Shown here in pieces: positions 23,591 to 31,190 of a DNA stretch of 34,408 bases. The stretch's first letter is position 1; each line of letters opens with the position of its first letter. The stretch is taken from positions 1-34,408 of the forward strand of contig DATGGU010000196.1 of the NCBI GenBank assembly GCA_035308365.1, written 5' to 3'. The notes below the pieces were generated by a model. The model searched no databases and was not told where the DNA came from. It was given only the letters and a program-made list of their open reading frames with translations. The position numbers were made by a program, and so were the translations under genes. This stretch comes from PALSA-505 sp035308365 (lineage in GTDB: Bacteria > Actinomycetota > Actinomycetes > Streptosporangiales > Streptosporangiaceae).

Positions 23591-24802
23591 GTGGACGACA
23601 TCTTTGTGAGCTGGGCTTCGCCGGACAAACCGGTCGTGGACCGGATCGTCGATCAGCTTCTGGACGCAGGCTTGCGAATACACGAATACTCCCGTGGGAT
23701 GCGGACCGGTGAGAACATCCGGGAATGGATCAACGAGGGCATCAGGGACGCGAAGGTCGTGCTCGCGGTGGTGTCGGCGCAGACCCTGACGAACCACCGG
23801 CAGTGGCTCGAGTACGAGCTCACGCTGGCCATCGCCAGGCTCGACCAGAAGGACAACAGGCTGCAGACGCTGGCATTGGTCCGGCTGGGTGAGGTTCCCG
23901 GCCGGCTGCTGCCGGGTCAGCTCGAACCGAGCCGGGTCAAGTTCTTCGATCTCAAACCCGGCGGCGATCCGGGCAGCGAGGAAAGGCTCATCGAGAAGCT
24001 CGTCGCCGATCTGAGCGACGCCCTCGGCGACAGTGCGCCGCTGGTCATCCCGGCCGCACTGTTCGCGATGTCGAGCGAAGAATTCACCCAGTTCCGCACC
24101 CGGGAAAAAGACGCGGACAAGCTGTCCCGGCTGGCGGCACTGTGCCGGAGCGTCGGGATGCCGCCGCCGCCGGGCCTGTGGGACGAACTGGGCGAAAGGT
24201 ACGGCCACACCTCCAGCGACTTCGCGCCCTACGGAGATGGCCGCCGTCTCATCGAGGTCGCCCAGAGTGTCCTGCGCAGCGTCAACAGGCAACGGCTGGA
24301 AGACGGGGGCAAGCCATTACACCTGCGCTGGTATTCCCGCGATGAGCTGGCCGGGGATGTGGGTGACCCGCGGACCCGGCGGCTGCGCCGGAAGTGGGAG
24401 GAAGGCTACTCGGTGCTGATCGTCGACGCGGTGTCGGCCCTGCACGGCGACATCGCTCAGTCCCTGGAGACAATGCCGCGGGCGGACTGGATCGGCGATG
24501 GCGTCGTCATCTGTATCCCCCCATACACCCGCCATACCGGAATGCTCGAGCACCTGATCGCGGAGAGCCTGCGGACGCACGTCCGTCTCACGGACGCCGC
24601 CGACAAGTGGCGCAACACCGAAGTGCCCGGCCTGGCCTTCGACATCCCGACCGAAATATCGCTCAAACGATGGCTGAGCCAGTTGCTGTTCCGGCTGGAC
24701 AGCAAGCCGAAGCCCTTCCTTCCACGCGTCAGGGCGATGAGCAACGGGGAAGTTCATGACTCGCCGGTTTTGCCCGGTATGCCGGGAGGATTGGCGCCGT
24801 GA
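23591..24802 (+). CDS. TIR-domain protein, first gene of a TIR / KGGVGR-ATPase / 2TM operon
   Basis: About 403 residues. Residues 1-125 look like a TIR (or TIR-like SEFIR) domain: VDDIFVSWASPDKPVVDRIVDQL (box 1), GLRIHEYSRGMRTGENIREWINEGI (BB-loop region), DAKVVLAVVSAQTL, then RQWLEYELTLA. The last segment matches the W-x-x-x-E pattern, so Glu76 is in the position of the NADase catalytic Glu. Residues about 165-400 are a second, unrecognised domain containing HLRWYSRDELAG, a strand-like YSVLIVDAVSALHGD and VVICIPPYTRHTGML. No membrane helix. The GTG at 23591 starts at the TIR domain; the frame is open upstream to 23414 but that part overlaps the GH5 leader. The stop overlaps the next GTG by 4 bases (GTGA). 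Likely a conflict or signalling effector; whether it cleaves NAD is inference. Confidence 0.85.
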   Translation: MDDIFVSWASPDKPVVDRIVDQLLDAGLRIHEYSRGMRTGENIREWINEGIRDAKVVLAVVSAQTLTNHRQWLEYELTLAIARLDQKDNRLQTLALVRLGEVPGRLLPGQLEPSRVKFFDLKPGGDPGSEERLIEKLVADLSDALGDSAPLVIPAALFAMSSEEFTQFRTREKDADKLSRLAALCRSVGMPPPPGLWDELGERYGHTSSDFAPYGDGRRLIEVAQSVLRSVNRQRLEDGGKPLHLRWYSRDELAGDVGDPRTRRLRRKWEEGYSVLIVDAVSALHGDIAQSLETMPRADWIGDGVVICIPPYTRHTGMLEHLIAESLRTHVRLTDAADKWRNTEVPGLAFDIPTEISLKRWLSQLLFRLDSKPKPFLPRVRAMSNGEVHDSPVLPGMPGGLAP

Positions 24803-26922
24803 TCGTCACCTTCTACTCCTACAAGGGCGGCGTGGGCCGGTCGATGGCCCTGGTCAACGTCGGCGAGATACTGGCCGACGTCGGCTACGACGTCATCGTG
24901 TGCGACTTCGACCTCGAAGCTCCCGGGCTCGAGCGCTACGTGACGGACAACATGGCCGCCTCGGCCAGCCTGCAGGCCAACCGCGGCGTCATCGACCTGC
25001 TCGAGGAGTACAAGCAGACGCTGGCGACGCCCGGCCCGCTGGCGAAGGACAAGCCAGAGCCGGGCTTCACGACCGTCAAAGGCCTGTCGTTGCGCCGCCC
25101 GTCGAGTTGCGCCGTCCCGGTCCTGTCGCCGAACACCGGCCGGCTCGGGCAGCTCAGGATCCTGGGCGCGGGCAGGCGTGACGAAGACCATGCGACCCGG
25201 TACAGCGAAGCGGTGCAGCAATTCAACTGGTCCGACTTCTACAAGCGCTGGGCGGGTGCGGCCTACATCGAGTTCTTCCGTGGGGATCTGAGCGGCCCGG
25301 AGACGATCGTCCTCATCGACAGCCGCACCGGCGTCACCGAGCACGGCGGCATCTGCACCTACCACCTGGCCGACCTCGTCGTGCTGCTGTCGGCGCCCAA
25401 CGACATCAACATCGAGGGCACGAAGTGGATGACCAGCGTGCTCACCGATGCCGACCTCGGTGACCTGCGCAACGGCCGGCCGCTGCAGGTGATGCCGGTC
25501 GCCGCCCGGGTGGAGATCACCTCCCAGGCCGAGGAGCTGGCCCGGTTCCGCGAGCGGTTCAAGGCCGAGTTCGCCGCCGCCGTACCCCCTGCGGCGGGCG
25601 ATGCCAGGACATTCATCCAGGACTCGGAGATTCCCTACATCCCCTACTTCGCCTTCAGCGAGAAGGTGGTCGCCAGGCAGACCGGTACAGCTCATCGCGA
25701 GCTGTACCGGGCCTACGAGACCGTCGCCCAGGCCATCGTCGGCGTGGGACGCTCTCGTGAGCTGCTCCCGCCGCCCAAGCGACGGGACTGGCTGGACACC
25801 GGGCGGATGGGCCGGGCCGAGCCCACCCTGGCCTCCGTCCTCGAACAGCACAAGCTGTGGGTGGAGTCCGGCCACACCGCCGGCAGCCGTGCCAGCCTGC
25901 GCGGACAGGATCTCAGCCTGCGGGAGCTGGCCGAGGCCGACCTCCGCGATGCCGACCTCACCGAGGCAAACCTCGAACAGTCCGACCTGAGGGGCGCCGA
26001 CCTCAGTGGGGCCGAACTGGCCGGTGCCGTCCTGCGCGGGGCCAAGCTGTGGGGCACGCGCCTGACCAGAGCCAACCTCCGGAACGCGGATCTGACCCGG
26101 GCCGTGCTGACCGGTGCCACCCTCGAATACGCCCAGCTCGAAGGCGCGAACCTGGAGGCGGCCAGCCTCCCCGACGCCAAGCTGCGCTTCGCCTCGCTCC
26201 GGCGGGCCCGGCTGATCAGGGCCAACCTGGAATCCTGCGACCTGCGGGAGGCCGATCTGGAGGATGCCGCGCTGCTCGGCGCGGACATCAGATCGGCCGA
26301 CCTGACCGGCGCGCGCCATATCGACCGGGAGAAGCTGGAGCAGGCTCAGGTCATCCAGGACGACCGCACCCTGGTGGACCAGCCGCAGCGCCGCGAGCCA
26401 CCGGCCAGATCAACTGTCCTGTGGGTAGACCGACGGGCATCCCGGTTCTGGCCCAGGCCGATCCTGCCACTGCACGGGCAGGCCGAATTCCCCGCCTTCG
26501 CCGACGATTTCCGGTTCCTCGAAGAACACGTGGAGCCGTACTACGTAGCGGTCAGCCAGCAAGCATTTGAACGGGGCCAGCAATACCGTTACCGCCGTCT
26601 CATCATGGCCGTGCTCATCATTTGCACGCTGCTGTCCAGCCTGGCCGCGGTCGCCAACCTGATGGTCACACACAGCGTCCCTTACCTGGAGCTTGTCGTC
26701 GTGCCGGTCATCGCCATCGCCGGCAGTGCGATGTTCATTTGGGGACCGGACGCCAGGCGCGATGGATCGCGCGGCTACTGGCAGAAGGCAGAGCGGCTAC
26801 GCCGCGAATGCTTTATCTTCCTCGGCCAGCTTGGCGATTACGCGGATACCCGGCGACGGCACGACTGCCTCATGCGTAATGTCCAGTCCATTATGAGCGA
26901 GGTGCCCTACGATGGCGGCTGA
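24799..26922 (+). CDS. ParA/MinD-like ATPase fused to pentapeptide repeats and a 2TM SLATT-like domain
   Basis: 707 residues, an unusual three-part fusion. Residues 1-330: deviant Walker A ATPase, MIVTFYSYKGGVGRSMAL (Lys9 kept, P-loop Lys replaced by Arg14), VCDFDLEAPG (Asp36, Asp38), and IVLIDSRTGVTEHGG (about 170-184) as Walker B. This closely resembles the N-terminal ATPase of actinobacterial FxsT and other conflict-type KGGVGR proteins. Residues 365-505: about 28 pentapeptide repeats (A(D/N)LxxADL pattern), a right-handed beta-helix. Residues 560-705: a helix, two membrane helices (601-623 and 629-648), then YWQKAERLRRECFIFLGQLGDYAD, a SLATT/DUF4231-like layout. The GTG at 24799 overlaps the TIR stop; the last 11 bases overlap the next gene. 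Inferred role: nucleotide-regulated, membrane-tethered platform for the TIR partner. Confidence 0.87.
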   Translation: MIVTFYSYKGGVGRSMALVNVGEILADVGYDVIVCDFDLEAPGLERYVTDNMAASASLQANRGVIDLLEEYKQTLATPGPLAKDKPEPGFTTVKGLSLRRPSSCAVPVLSPNTGRLGQLRILGAGRRDEDHATRYSEAVQQFNWSDFYKRWAGAAYIEFFRGDLSGPETIVLIDSRTGVTEHGGICTYHLADLVVLLSAPNDINIEGTKWMTSVLTDADLGDLRNGRPLQVMPVAARVEITSQAEELARFRERFKAEFAAAVPPAAGDARTFIQDSEIPYIPYFAFSEKVVARQTGTAHRELYRAYETVAQAIVGVGRSRELLPPPKRRDWLDTGRMGRAEPTLASVLEQHKLWVESGHTAGSRASLRGQDLSLRELAEADLRDADLTEANLEQSDLRGADLSGAELAGAVLRGAKLWGTRLTRANLRNADLTRAVLTGATLEYAQLEGANLEAASLPDAKLRFASLRRARLIRANLESCDLREADLEDAALLGADIRSADLTGARHIDREKLEQAQVIQDDRTLVDQPQRREPPARSTVLWVDRRASRFWPRPILPLHGQAEFPAFADDFRFLEEHVEPYYVAVSQQAFERGQQYRYRRLIMAVLIICTLLSSLAAVANLMVTHSVPYLELVVVPVIAIAGSAMFIWGPDARRDGSRGYWQKAERLRRECFIFLGQLGDYADTRRRHDCLMRNVQSIMSEVPYDGG

Positions 26923-27391
26923 CAGGCACTTCAGGGCAGAGGAATTCCTCGCCCTTTACTCGCGATACCGGCTGGACGACCTGATCGCATACGAAACCAG
27001 GCGGGCGGAGCAGAACCGGCGCCGCCAGGTTCGGTCCCAGTTTCTCCTGCTCGGGTCGCTGATGCTGGTGGTGGTCAGCTACCTGCTTGGCAACCTGGAT
27101 CGTGGGCTGGTGAAGATCTGGGTGGTGACCGGGGCCGGCTTCGCCTCGGTGGCGCTGGCACTGGGCACCGGGATGATTGCCTTCGGCCTGGGACGGCGGG
27201 CCGATATTCACCGGAGCGCGGCCAGGTCGCTGAACCGGATGCGTACGCGCAAGCCCGGCTCGACGGCCAGCGCCGCCGAGGTGGGGCAATGGGTATGGCA
27301 GACCGAGGCCATCATCAGCAGCGCGATATCCGACGTCGACGCGGTACCCGGCCAACTGCCTCAGGTTCCGGCTGACCAGCGCCTCGGCTAG
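26912..27391 (+). CDS. Stand-alone 2TM SLATT-like membrane protein
   Basis: 159 residues. A long amphipathic N-terminal helix (FRAEEFLALYSRYRLDDLIAYETRRAEQNRRRQ) leads into two membrane helices at about 43-60 and 68-92. A basic linker follows, then a C-terminal helix GQWVWQTEAIISSAISDV. This helix / 2TM / helix plan is that of SLATT-type domains, and it repeats the plan at the end of the preceding protein, suggesting the two could form mixed oligomers in the membrane. SLATT proteins are predicted pore-forming or membrane-disrupting effectors in nucleotide-second-messenger conflict systems (established as prediction, not shown here). The ATG at 26912 overlaps the ATPase gene by 11 bases. No promoter of its own is seen. 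Confidence 0.78.
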   Translation: MAADRHFRAEEFLALYSRYRLDDLIAYETRRAEQNRRRQVRSQFLLLGSLMLVVVSYLLGNLDRGLVKIWVVTGAGFASVALALGTGMIAFGLGRRADIHRSAARSLNRMRTRKPGSTASAAEVGQWVWQTEAIISSAISDVDAVPGQLPQVPADQRLG

Positions 27392-27616
27392 CCGGTCGCC
27401 ATCGCGAAGATGTGCAGCGCCGGGTTGTGGCCGGTCACGATCCGAGGGTGGGCAACTGGACGGCTCGCACCGTCTTGGCCGCCTTGAGCGGCACCGACTG
27501 CTCGAAATCGCGACGACATTTCGGTGTGGGAGCCCGCTGAGGACCCTTCGTGATCATGGGCTGCATCGGGCGGATGAACCTGGGGACTGCACGGGGCGTT
27601 CAAAACGCGATTGAAT

Positions 27617-30400
27617 ATGTCCCGTTATGTGGCGGCGCGGCCGCGTGATGCGGTACGCCGGGCCCTGGCAGTGGAGGTGGCTGAGTTGCGCGGTATCAGG
27701 TCCAGGGTCACGGGTGGGCGGTTCGCGATCATCGGGGTGGGCCTGGCGACGGCGGCGCTGGCCACGCTGTCAGGCGCCGCTCCGGCGTCGGCACGCCCCA
27801 AGCCACCGTCCGTGCTCACCGTCGGGCACAGCGTGCACCGCTCCGTGCTCACCGTCGGGCACAGCCCGTACCACTCCGTGCTCACCGTGGGCCACGGCTC
27901 CGACGTGGCCTCGATTTCCAGGTCCAAATATGGCGTGCCGACCATCACGTCCCGGACTCACGCGGGCATGTGGTTCGGCGCGGGGTGGGCGCAGGCTCAG
28001 GACCGGCTGGTCCAGCTCGAGCTGACCAGGCGCGCCGTCGAGGGGACGCTGTCCCAGATCCTCGGCAAGGCGGAGCTGAGCCAGGACGAGACCGTGCGCA
28101 CATTCTTCTACACCCCGGCGGAACTGAAGGCGCAGTATGCCTCGCTGCCCGCCGCCACCCGCGCGGCGCTGGTGGCCTACTCGGCCGGGATCAACGCCTA
28201 CGAGGCGCACGCGTACTCCAGTGCGGCCACCCGGCGGGCGGACGTGCCCTATGAGTTCTTCGCGCTTGGCAAGCTGCTGGGCGAAAACGGCCCGTACCGG
28301 CCGGCCCGCTGGCAGCCGGTCGACACGGTCGCGGTCGGCAACTACCTGGCCAGGCAGTTCGGCGGCGGTGGCGGCAGCGAGCTGACGAACTTCCAGTTCC
28401 TCAACTACATGGCAACCGAACTGCAGGGCAAGGGCGTCAAGAACCCGGTCGCCGCCGCCGCCAAGATCTTCAACGACGCGCGCTGGCTGAACGACCCGGC
28501 CGCGCCGACCACGGTGCCAGCCGCGTCCGGGGCACCGGCCCGGTCCATCTCGGCCAGCGCCGGGGTGGCCAGCGTGGAACGTACGATCGCCCAGCTGTCC
28601 CACGTCACCAGGCAGGCCCTGGACAAAGCGGCCGCGGCGCTGAACCGGGACCGCGGCAACATCCTGAAGACCGGCATCTCGCTGCGGGTGCTGTCGCACG
28701 GCGGGTCGAACGCGATCGCGATCGCCCCGTCCCGGTCCGCGGACCACCACGCGCTGCTGTGGGGCGCCCCCCAGGAGGGCTTCGGCACGCCCAGCGTGGA
28801 CGGTGAGGAGTACCTGTCCTCCCCCGGCTACAACGCCGGTGGCATGTACATCACCGGGGAGCCGTTCATCCTCATCGGCCGCAACGGCCAGATCGCCTGG
28901 ACCACGACCAGCGAGGAACTGGTCGACACCCGCATCTACGTCGAGAACGTGAACTTCTCGGCGAACCCGCCGACCTACAAGTGGAACGGGAAGCAGATCC
29001 CGATGCAGGCCATCCAGGAGCAGATCCCGGTGGCCGGGCAGCCCCCGGTGAGCTTCACCGTGCTGCGGACCAAGGACGGCCCGGTGGTCTCGGCACAGCC
29101 GGCGCTCGGCCTGGCGTTCTCGGTCAGGTTCGCCTCCTGGAACAGGGAGACCGGCTCGCTGACCGGCTTCTCCCAGCTCGGTGGCGACCGGAACCTGGCG
29201 CAGTTCACCCACTCGATGAGCCTGATCACGACGCTGCACAACTTCATCTACGCCGACAGCCAGGGCAACATCGCCTACTTCGGCGACGGGCTGGTGCCGA
29301 TCCAGCCGCCGTTCAGCAAGGTCGACCCGCGGCTGCCCGCGCTCGGCAACGGGACCGAGCAGTGGCGGGGTTTCGTGCCGTTCTCGCAGATGCCGCACAG
29401 CGTCAACCCGGCCCAGGGCTACCTGGACAACTGGAACACCAAGCCGTCGCAGCAGCTCTACTATCAGCAGAACTCCGGCGATGAGTACTGGGGCACGATC
29501 TTCCGCTCGCAGCTCATCAGCAAGCTCGCCGCCGCCAGCACGCGGATCTCGGTGAAGTACCTGGAGGGCATCGAGCACGCCATCGGCACCATCGACAACG
29601 AAGACAACACCCGTCCGGCCGCGCCGTACTTCATCCCGTTCCTGGTCAGCGCCTACAGCAAGCTGCTGGCCGCGCACAGCCCACTGACCAGCCCGAAGAC
29701 CCATCCGGATCTGGCCCCGGCCATCGCCAGGCTGTCCAAGTGGAACGATGTCACCACCCTGGGCAGCCCGGCCATGTCCATCTTCATGAACTTCCTGGAG
29801 GCGCTGGAGCGCAACGTGTTCGAGGGTGGCACGTTCTCCGGCGAGCAGTACACCGGGAAGATCGACTTCAGCGACGCCTCGCTGGGCATGGGCACATACG
29901 GCGGGCTCGGCGGGATGGGCACCTACAACCTGCTGTACCACATCCTGGCCGGTACCAAGGGCGTCGTTCCGTGCGGCACGCTCTGCTTCACCGGCGGTTA
30001 CTTCGCCGGGCACACCAATCAGATCCTGGTCGAGAGCCTCAACGACGCGATCACGATCCTGTCCGGCACCGGCACCCAGCTCGGCCAGAACGTGCCCGGC
30101 TTCGGCACCACCGACGTCGCCAAGTGGGGTTACAAGCCGGCCCAGGACCAGAACTGGGACAGCCTCGACCCGCTGGCCGCCGGGGTGACCACGCACTGTG
30201 GCACCAGCGCCAGCCAGAACCGCAGCACGTTCATGATGGCCGTGGACGTGGGCCACGTGGTGTCCGGCCAGGACGAACTGCCACCCGGCCAGAGCGGCTT
30301 CATCTCGGCGGCCGGGGTCCCGAGCCCGCACCTGTGCGACCAGGTCGGCCTGTTCAATACCTTCCGCTACAAGAACATGCCGCCGGCCTGGGGGAAGTAA
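27617..30400 (+). CDS. Secreted penicillin acylase family Ntn hydrolase
   Basis: About 927 residues as called. A long basic N-terminus leads into a signal core (FAIIGVGLATAALATLSGAAPASA). Next come three copies of SVLTVGHS, then the alpha-subunit start (SDVASISRSKYGVPTITSRTHAGMWFGAGWAQAQDRL). The self-processing site is LSHGGSNAIAIAPSRS; the Ser encoded at 28706-28708 would be the new N-terminal nucleophile of the beta subunit. Later family segments include LLWGAPQEGFGTP, NGQIAWTTTSEELVDTRIYVE and the C-terminal GYFAGHTNQILVES. Relatives hydrolyse amide bonds of beta-lactams, acyl-homoserine lactones or lipopeptides; the substrate is unknown. Start is ambiguous: ATG 27617 has no clear ribosome site, whereas TTG 27689 has ggagg eight bases upstream and would give a standard-length signal peptide. 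Confidence 0.9.
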   Translation: MSRYVAARPRDAVRRALAVEVAELRGIRSRVTGGRFAIIGVGLATAALATLSGAAPASARPKPPSVLTVGHSVHRSVLTVGHSPYHSVLTVGHGSDVASISRSKYGVPTITSRTHAGMWFGAGWAQAQDRLVQLELTRRAVEGTLSQILGKAELSQDETVRTFFYTPAELKAQYASLPAATRAALVAYSAGINAYEAHAYSSAATRRADVPYEFFALGKLLGENGPYRPARWQPVDTVAVGNYLARQFGGGGGSELTNFQFLNYMATELQGKGVKNPVAAAAKIFNDARWLNDPAAPTTVPAASGAPARSISASAGVASVERTIAQLSHVTRQALDKAAAALNRDRGNILKTGISLRVLSHGGSNAIAIAPSRSADHHALLWGAPQEGFGTPSVDGEEYLSSPGYNAGGMYITGEPFILIGRNGQIAWTTTSEELVDTRIYVENVNFSANPPTYKWNGKQIPMQAIQEQIPVAGQPPVSFTVLRTKDGPVVSAQPALGLAFSVRFASWNRETGSLTGFSQLGGDRNLAQFTHSMSLITTLHNFIYADSQGNIAYFGDGLVPIQPPFSKVDPRLPALGNGTEQWRGFVPFSQMPHSVNPAQGYLDNWNTKPSQQLYYQQNSGDEYWGTIFRSQLISKLAAASTRISVKYLEGIEHAIGTIDNEDNTRPAAPYFIPFLVSAYSKLLAAHSPLTSPKTHPDLAPAIARLSKWNDVTTLGSPAMSIFMNFLEALERNVFEGGTFSGEQYTGKIDFSDASLGMGTYGGLGGMGTYNLLYHILAGTKGVVPCGTLCFTGGYFAGHTNQILVESLNDAITILSGTGTQLGQNVPGFGTTDVAKWGYKPAQDQNWDSLDPLAAGVTTHCGTSASQNRSTFMMAVDVGHVVSGQDELPPGQSGFISAAGVPSPHLCDQVGLFNTFRYKNMPPAWGK
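27809..27898 (+). repeat. 33-bp in-frame tandem repeat at the mature N-terminus of the acylase
   Basis: Copies begin at 27809, 27842 and 27875 (tccgtgctcaccgtcgggca in the first two; third with two changes and truncated after 24 bases). Each full unit encodes 11 residues with the core SVLTVGHS. The near-identity of synonymous positions in copies one and two suggests a recent duplication. Confidence 0.85.
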
Positions 30401-30440
30401 CCGGGAGGACAGCTCCGGGGGTTTCGTCCGCCTGAGTCGC

Positions 30441-31190
30441 TCAGCGGCCGAGCCGGCGCCACAGCGGCCGGGGCATGGCGCGCAGCCCGGCCGCCAGCAC
30501 GGCCAGCGCCGGTGGCACCCAGACGGTGTCCCGGCGGCCGGCCAGCGCCTTCGCGACCGCCGTCCCGATGGCCGCCGGGGTGGTGGACAGCGGCGCCGGG
30601 GTGAGCCCCTCGGTCATCCGCCCGATCACGAAGCCGGGCCGGACCAGCAGCACCCGCACCCCGCTGCCGTGCAACGAGTCGGTCAGCCCGCGGGCGAAGG
30701 CGTCCAGGCCTGCCTTGGCCGCGCCGTACACGAAGTTGGCCTTGCGCGGCCGGACAGCGGCGACCGAGGACAGGACCACCAGGGTGCCGTGGCCCTGCTG
30801 CCGCAGCCGGGCCGCGACGGCCAGCAGGGTCGTGACGTGGCCGGTGAAGTTCGTCTCGACCAGGGTGCCGGCCCGCAGTGGGTCGCGGTCCAGCTCCGGC
30901 TGCCCGATCAGGACACCGGCCGCCGAGATGACCAGGTCGACCGGGCCGCTGTCGAACGCCGCGGCGACGAACGTCTCATGCGTGGCGAGTGCGGTCGCGT
31001 CGTAGTGCAGCGTCCGCACCGGGCAGCTCAGCTCCAGTTCCTTGGCCGCCGCCGTCATCCGCTGCCGGTCCCGGCCGGCCAGCAGCACCTCGGCGCCGGC
31101 GGGCAGCCGCAGCGCCGCCACGATCGCCAGGCCGATCTCGCTGGTGCCGCCGAGCAGCAGCACCCGGCGGCCTGACATGCCGCCGGTCAT
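30441..31190 (-). CDS. dprE2: DprE2-like SDR (decaprenylphosphoryl-2-keto-ribose reductase)
   Basis: 249 residues, short-chain dehydrogenase/reductase. The NAD(P)-binding motif is VLLLGGTSEIGLAI; the active site has VVLSSVAAVRPRKANFVYGAAKAGLDAF, with Ser141/142, Tyr155 and Lys159. GGTSEIG and RxxxxNFVYGxxKAGLDxF are distinctive of the DprE2 branch, as is the ending PRPLWRRLGR. With DprE1 this family epimerises decaprenylphosphoryl-ribose to decaprenylphosphoryl-arabinose, the donor for cell-envelope arabinan. Its upstream partner here is the enzyme for the preceding pathway step, strengthening the call. The ATG at 31188-31190 overlaps the UbiA stop as ATGA; a second ATG at 31178 is possible. 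DprE1 is not in the window. Confidence 0.88.
   Translation of the reverse strand: MTGGMSGRRVLLLGGTSEIGLAIVAALRLPAGAEVLLAGRDRQRMTAAAKELELSCPVRTLHYDATALATHETFVAAAFDSGPVDLVISAAGVLIGQPELDRDPLRAGTLVETNFTGHVTTLLAVAARLRQQGHGTLVVLSSVAAVRPRKANFVYGAAKAGLDAFARGLTDSLHGSGVRVLLVRPGFVIGRMTEGLTPAPLSTTPAAIGTAVAKALAGRRDTVWVPPALAVLAAGLRAMPRPLWRRLGR

Noticed and set aside
27435..27557. Minus-strand 40-codon frame ending VQLPTLGS, considered as a small peptide precursor next to the TIR operon
   Set aside because: It lacks a ribosome-binding site and does not end in the F-x-S-x-x pattern of FxSxx peptides, so a link to that system cannot be supported. Third-position GC is only moderate for this genome.
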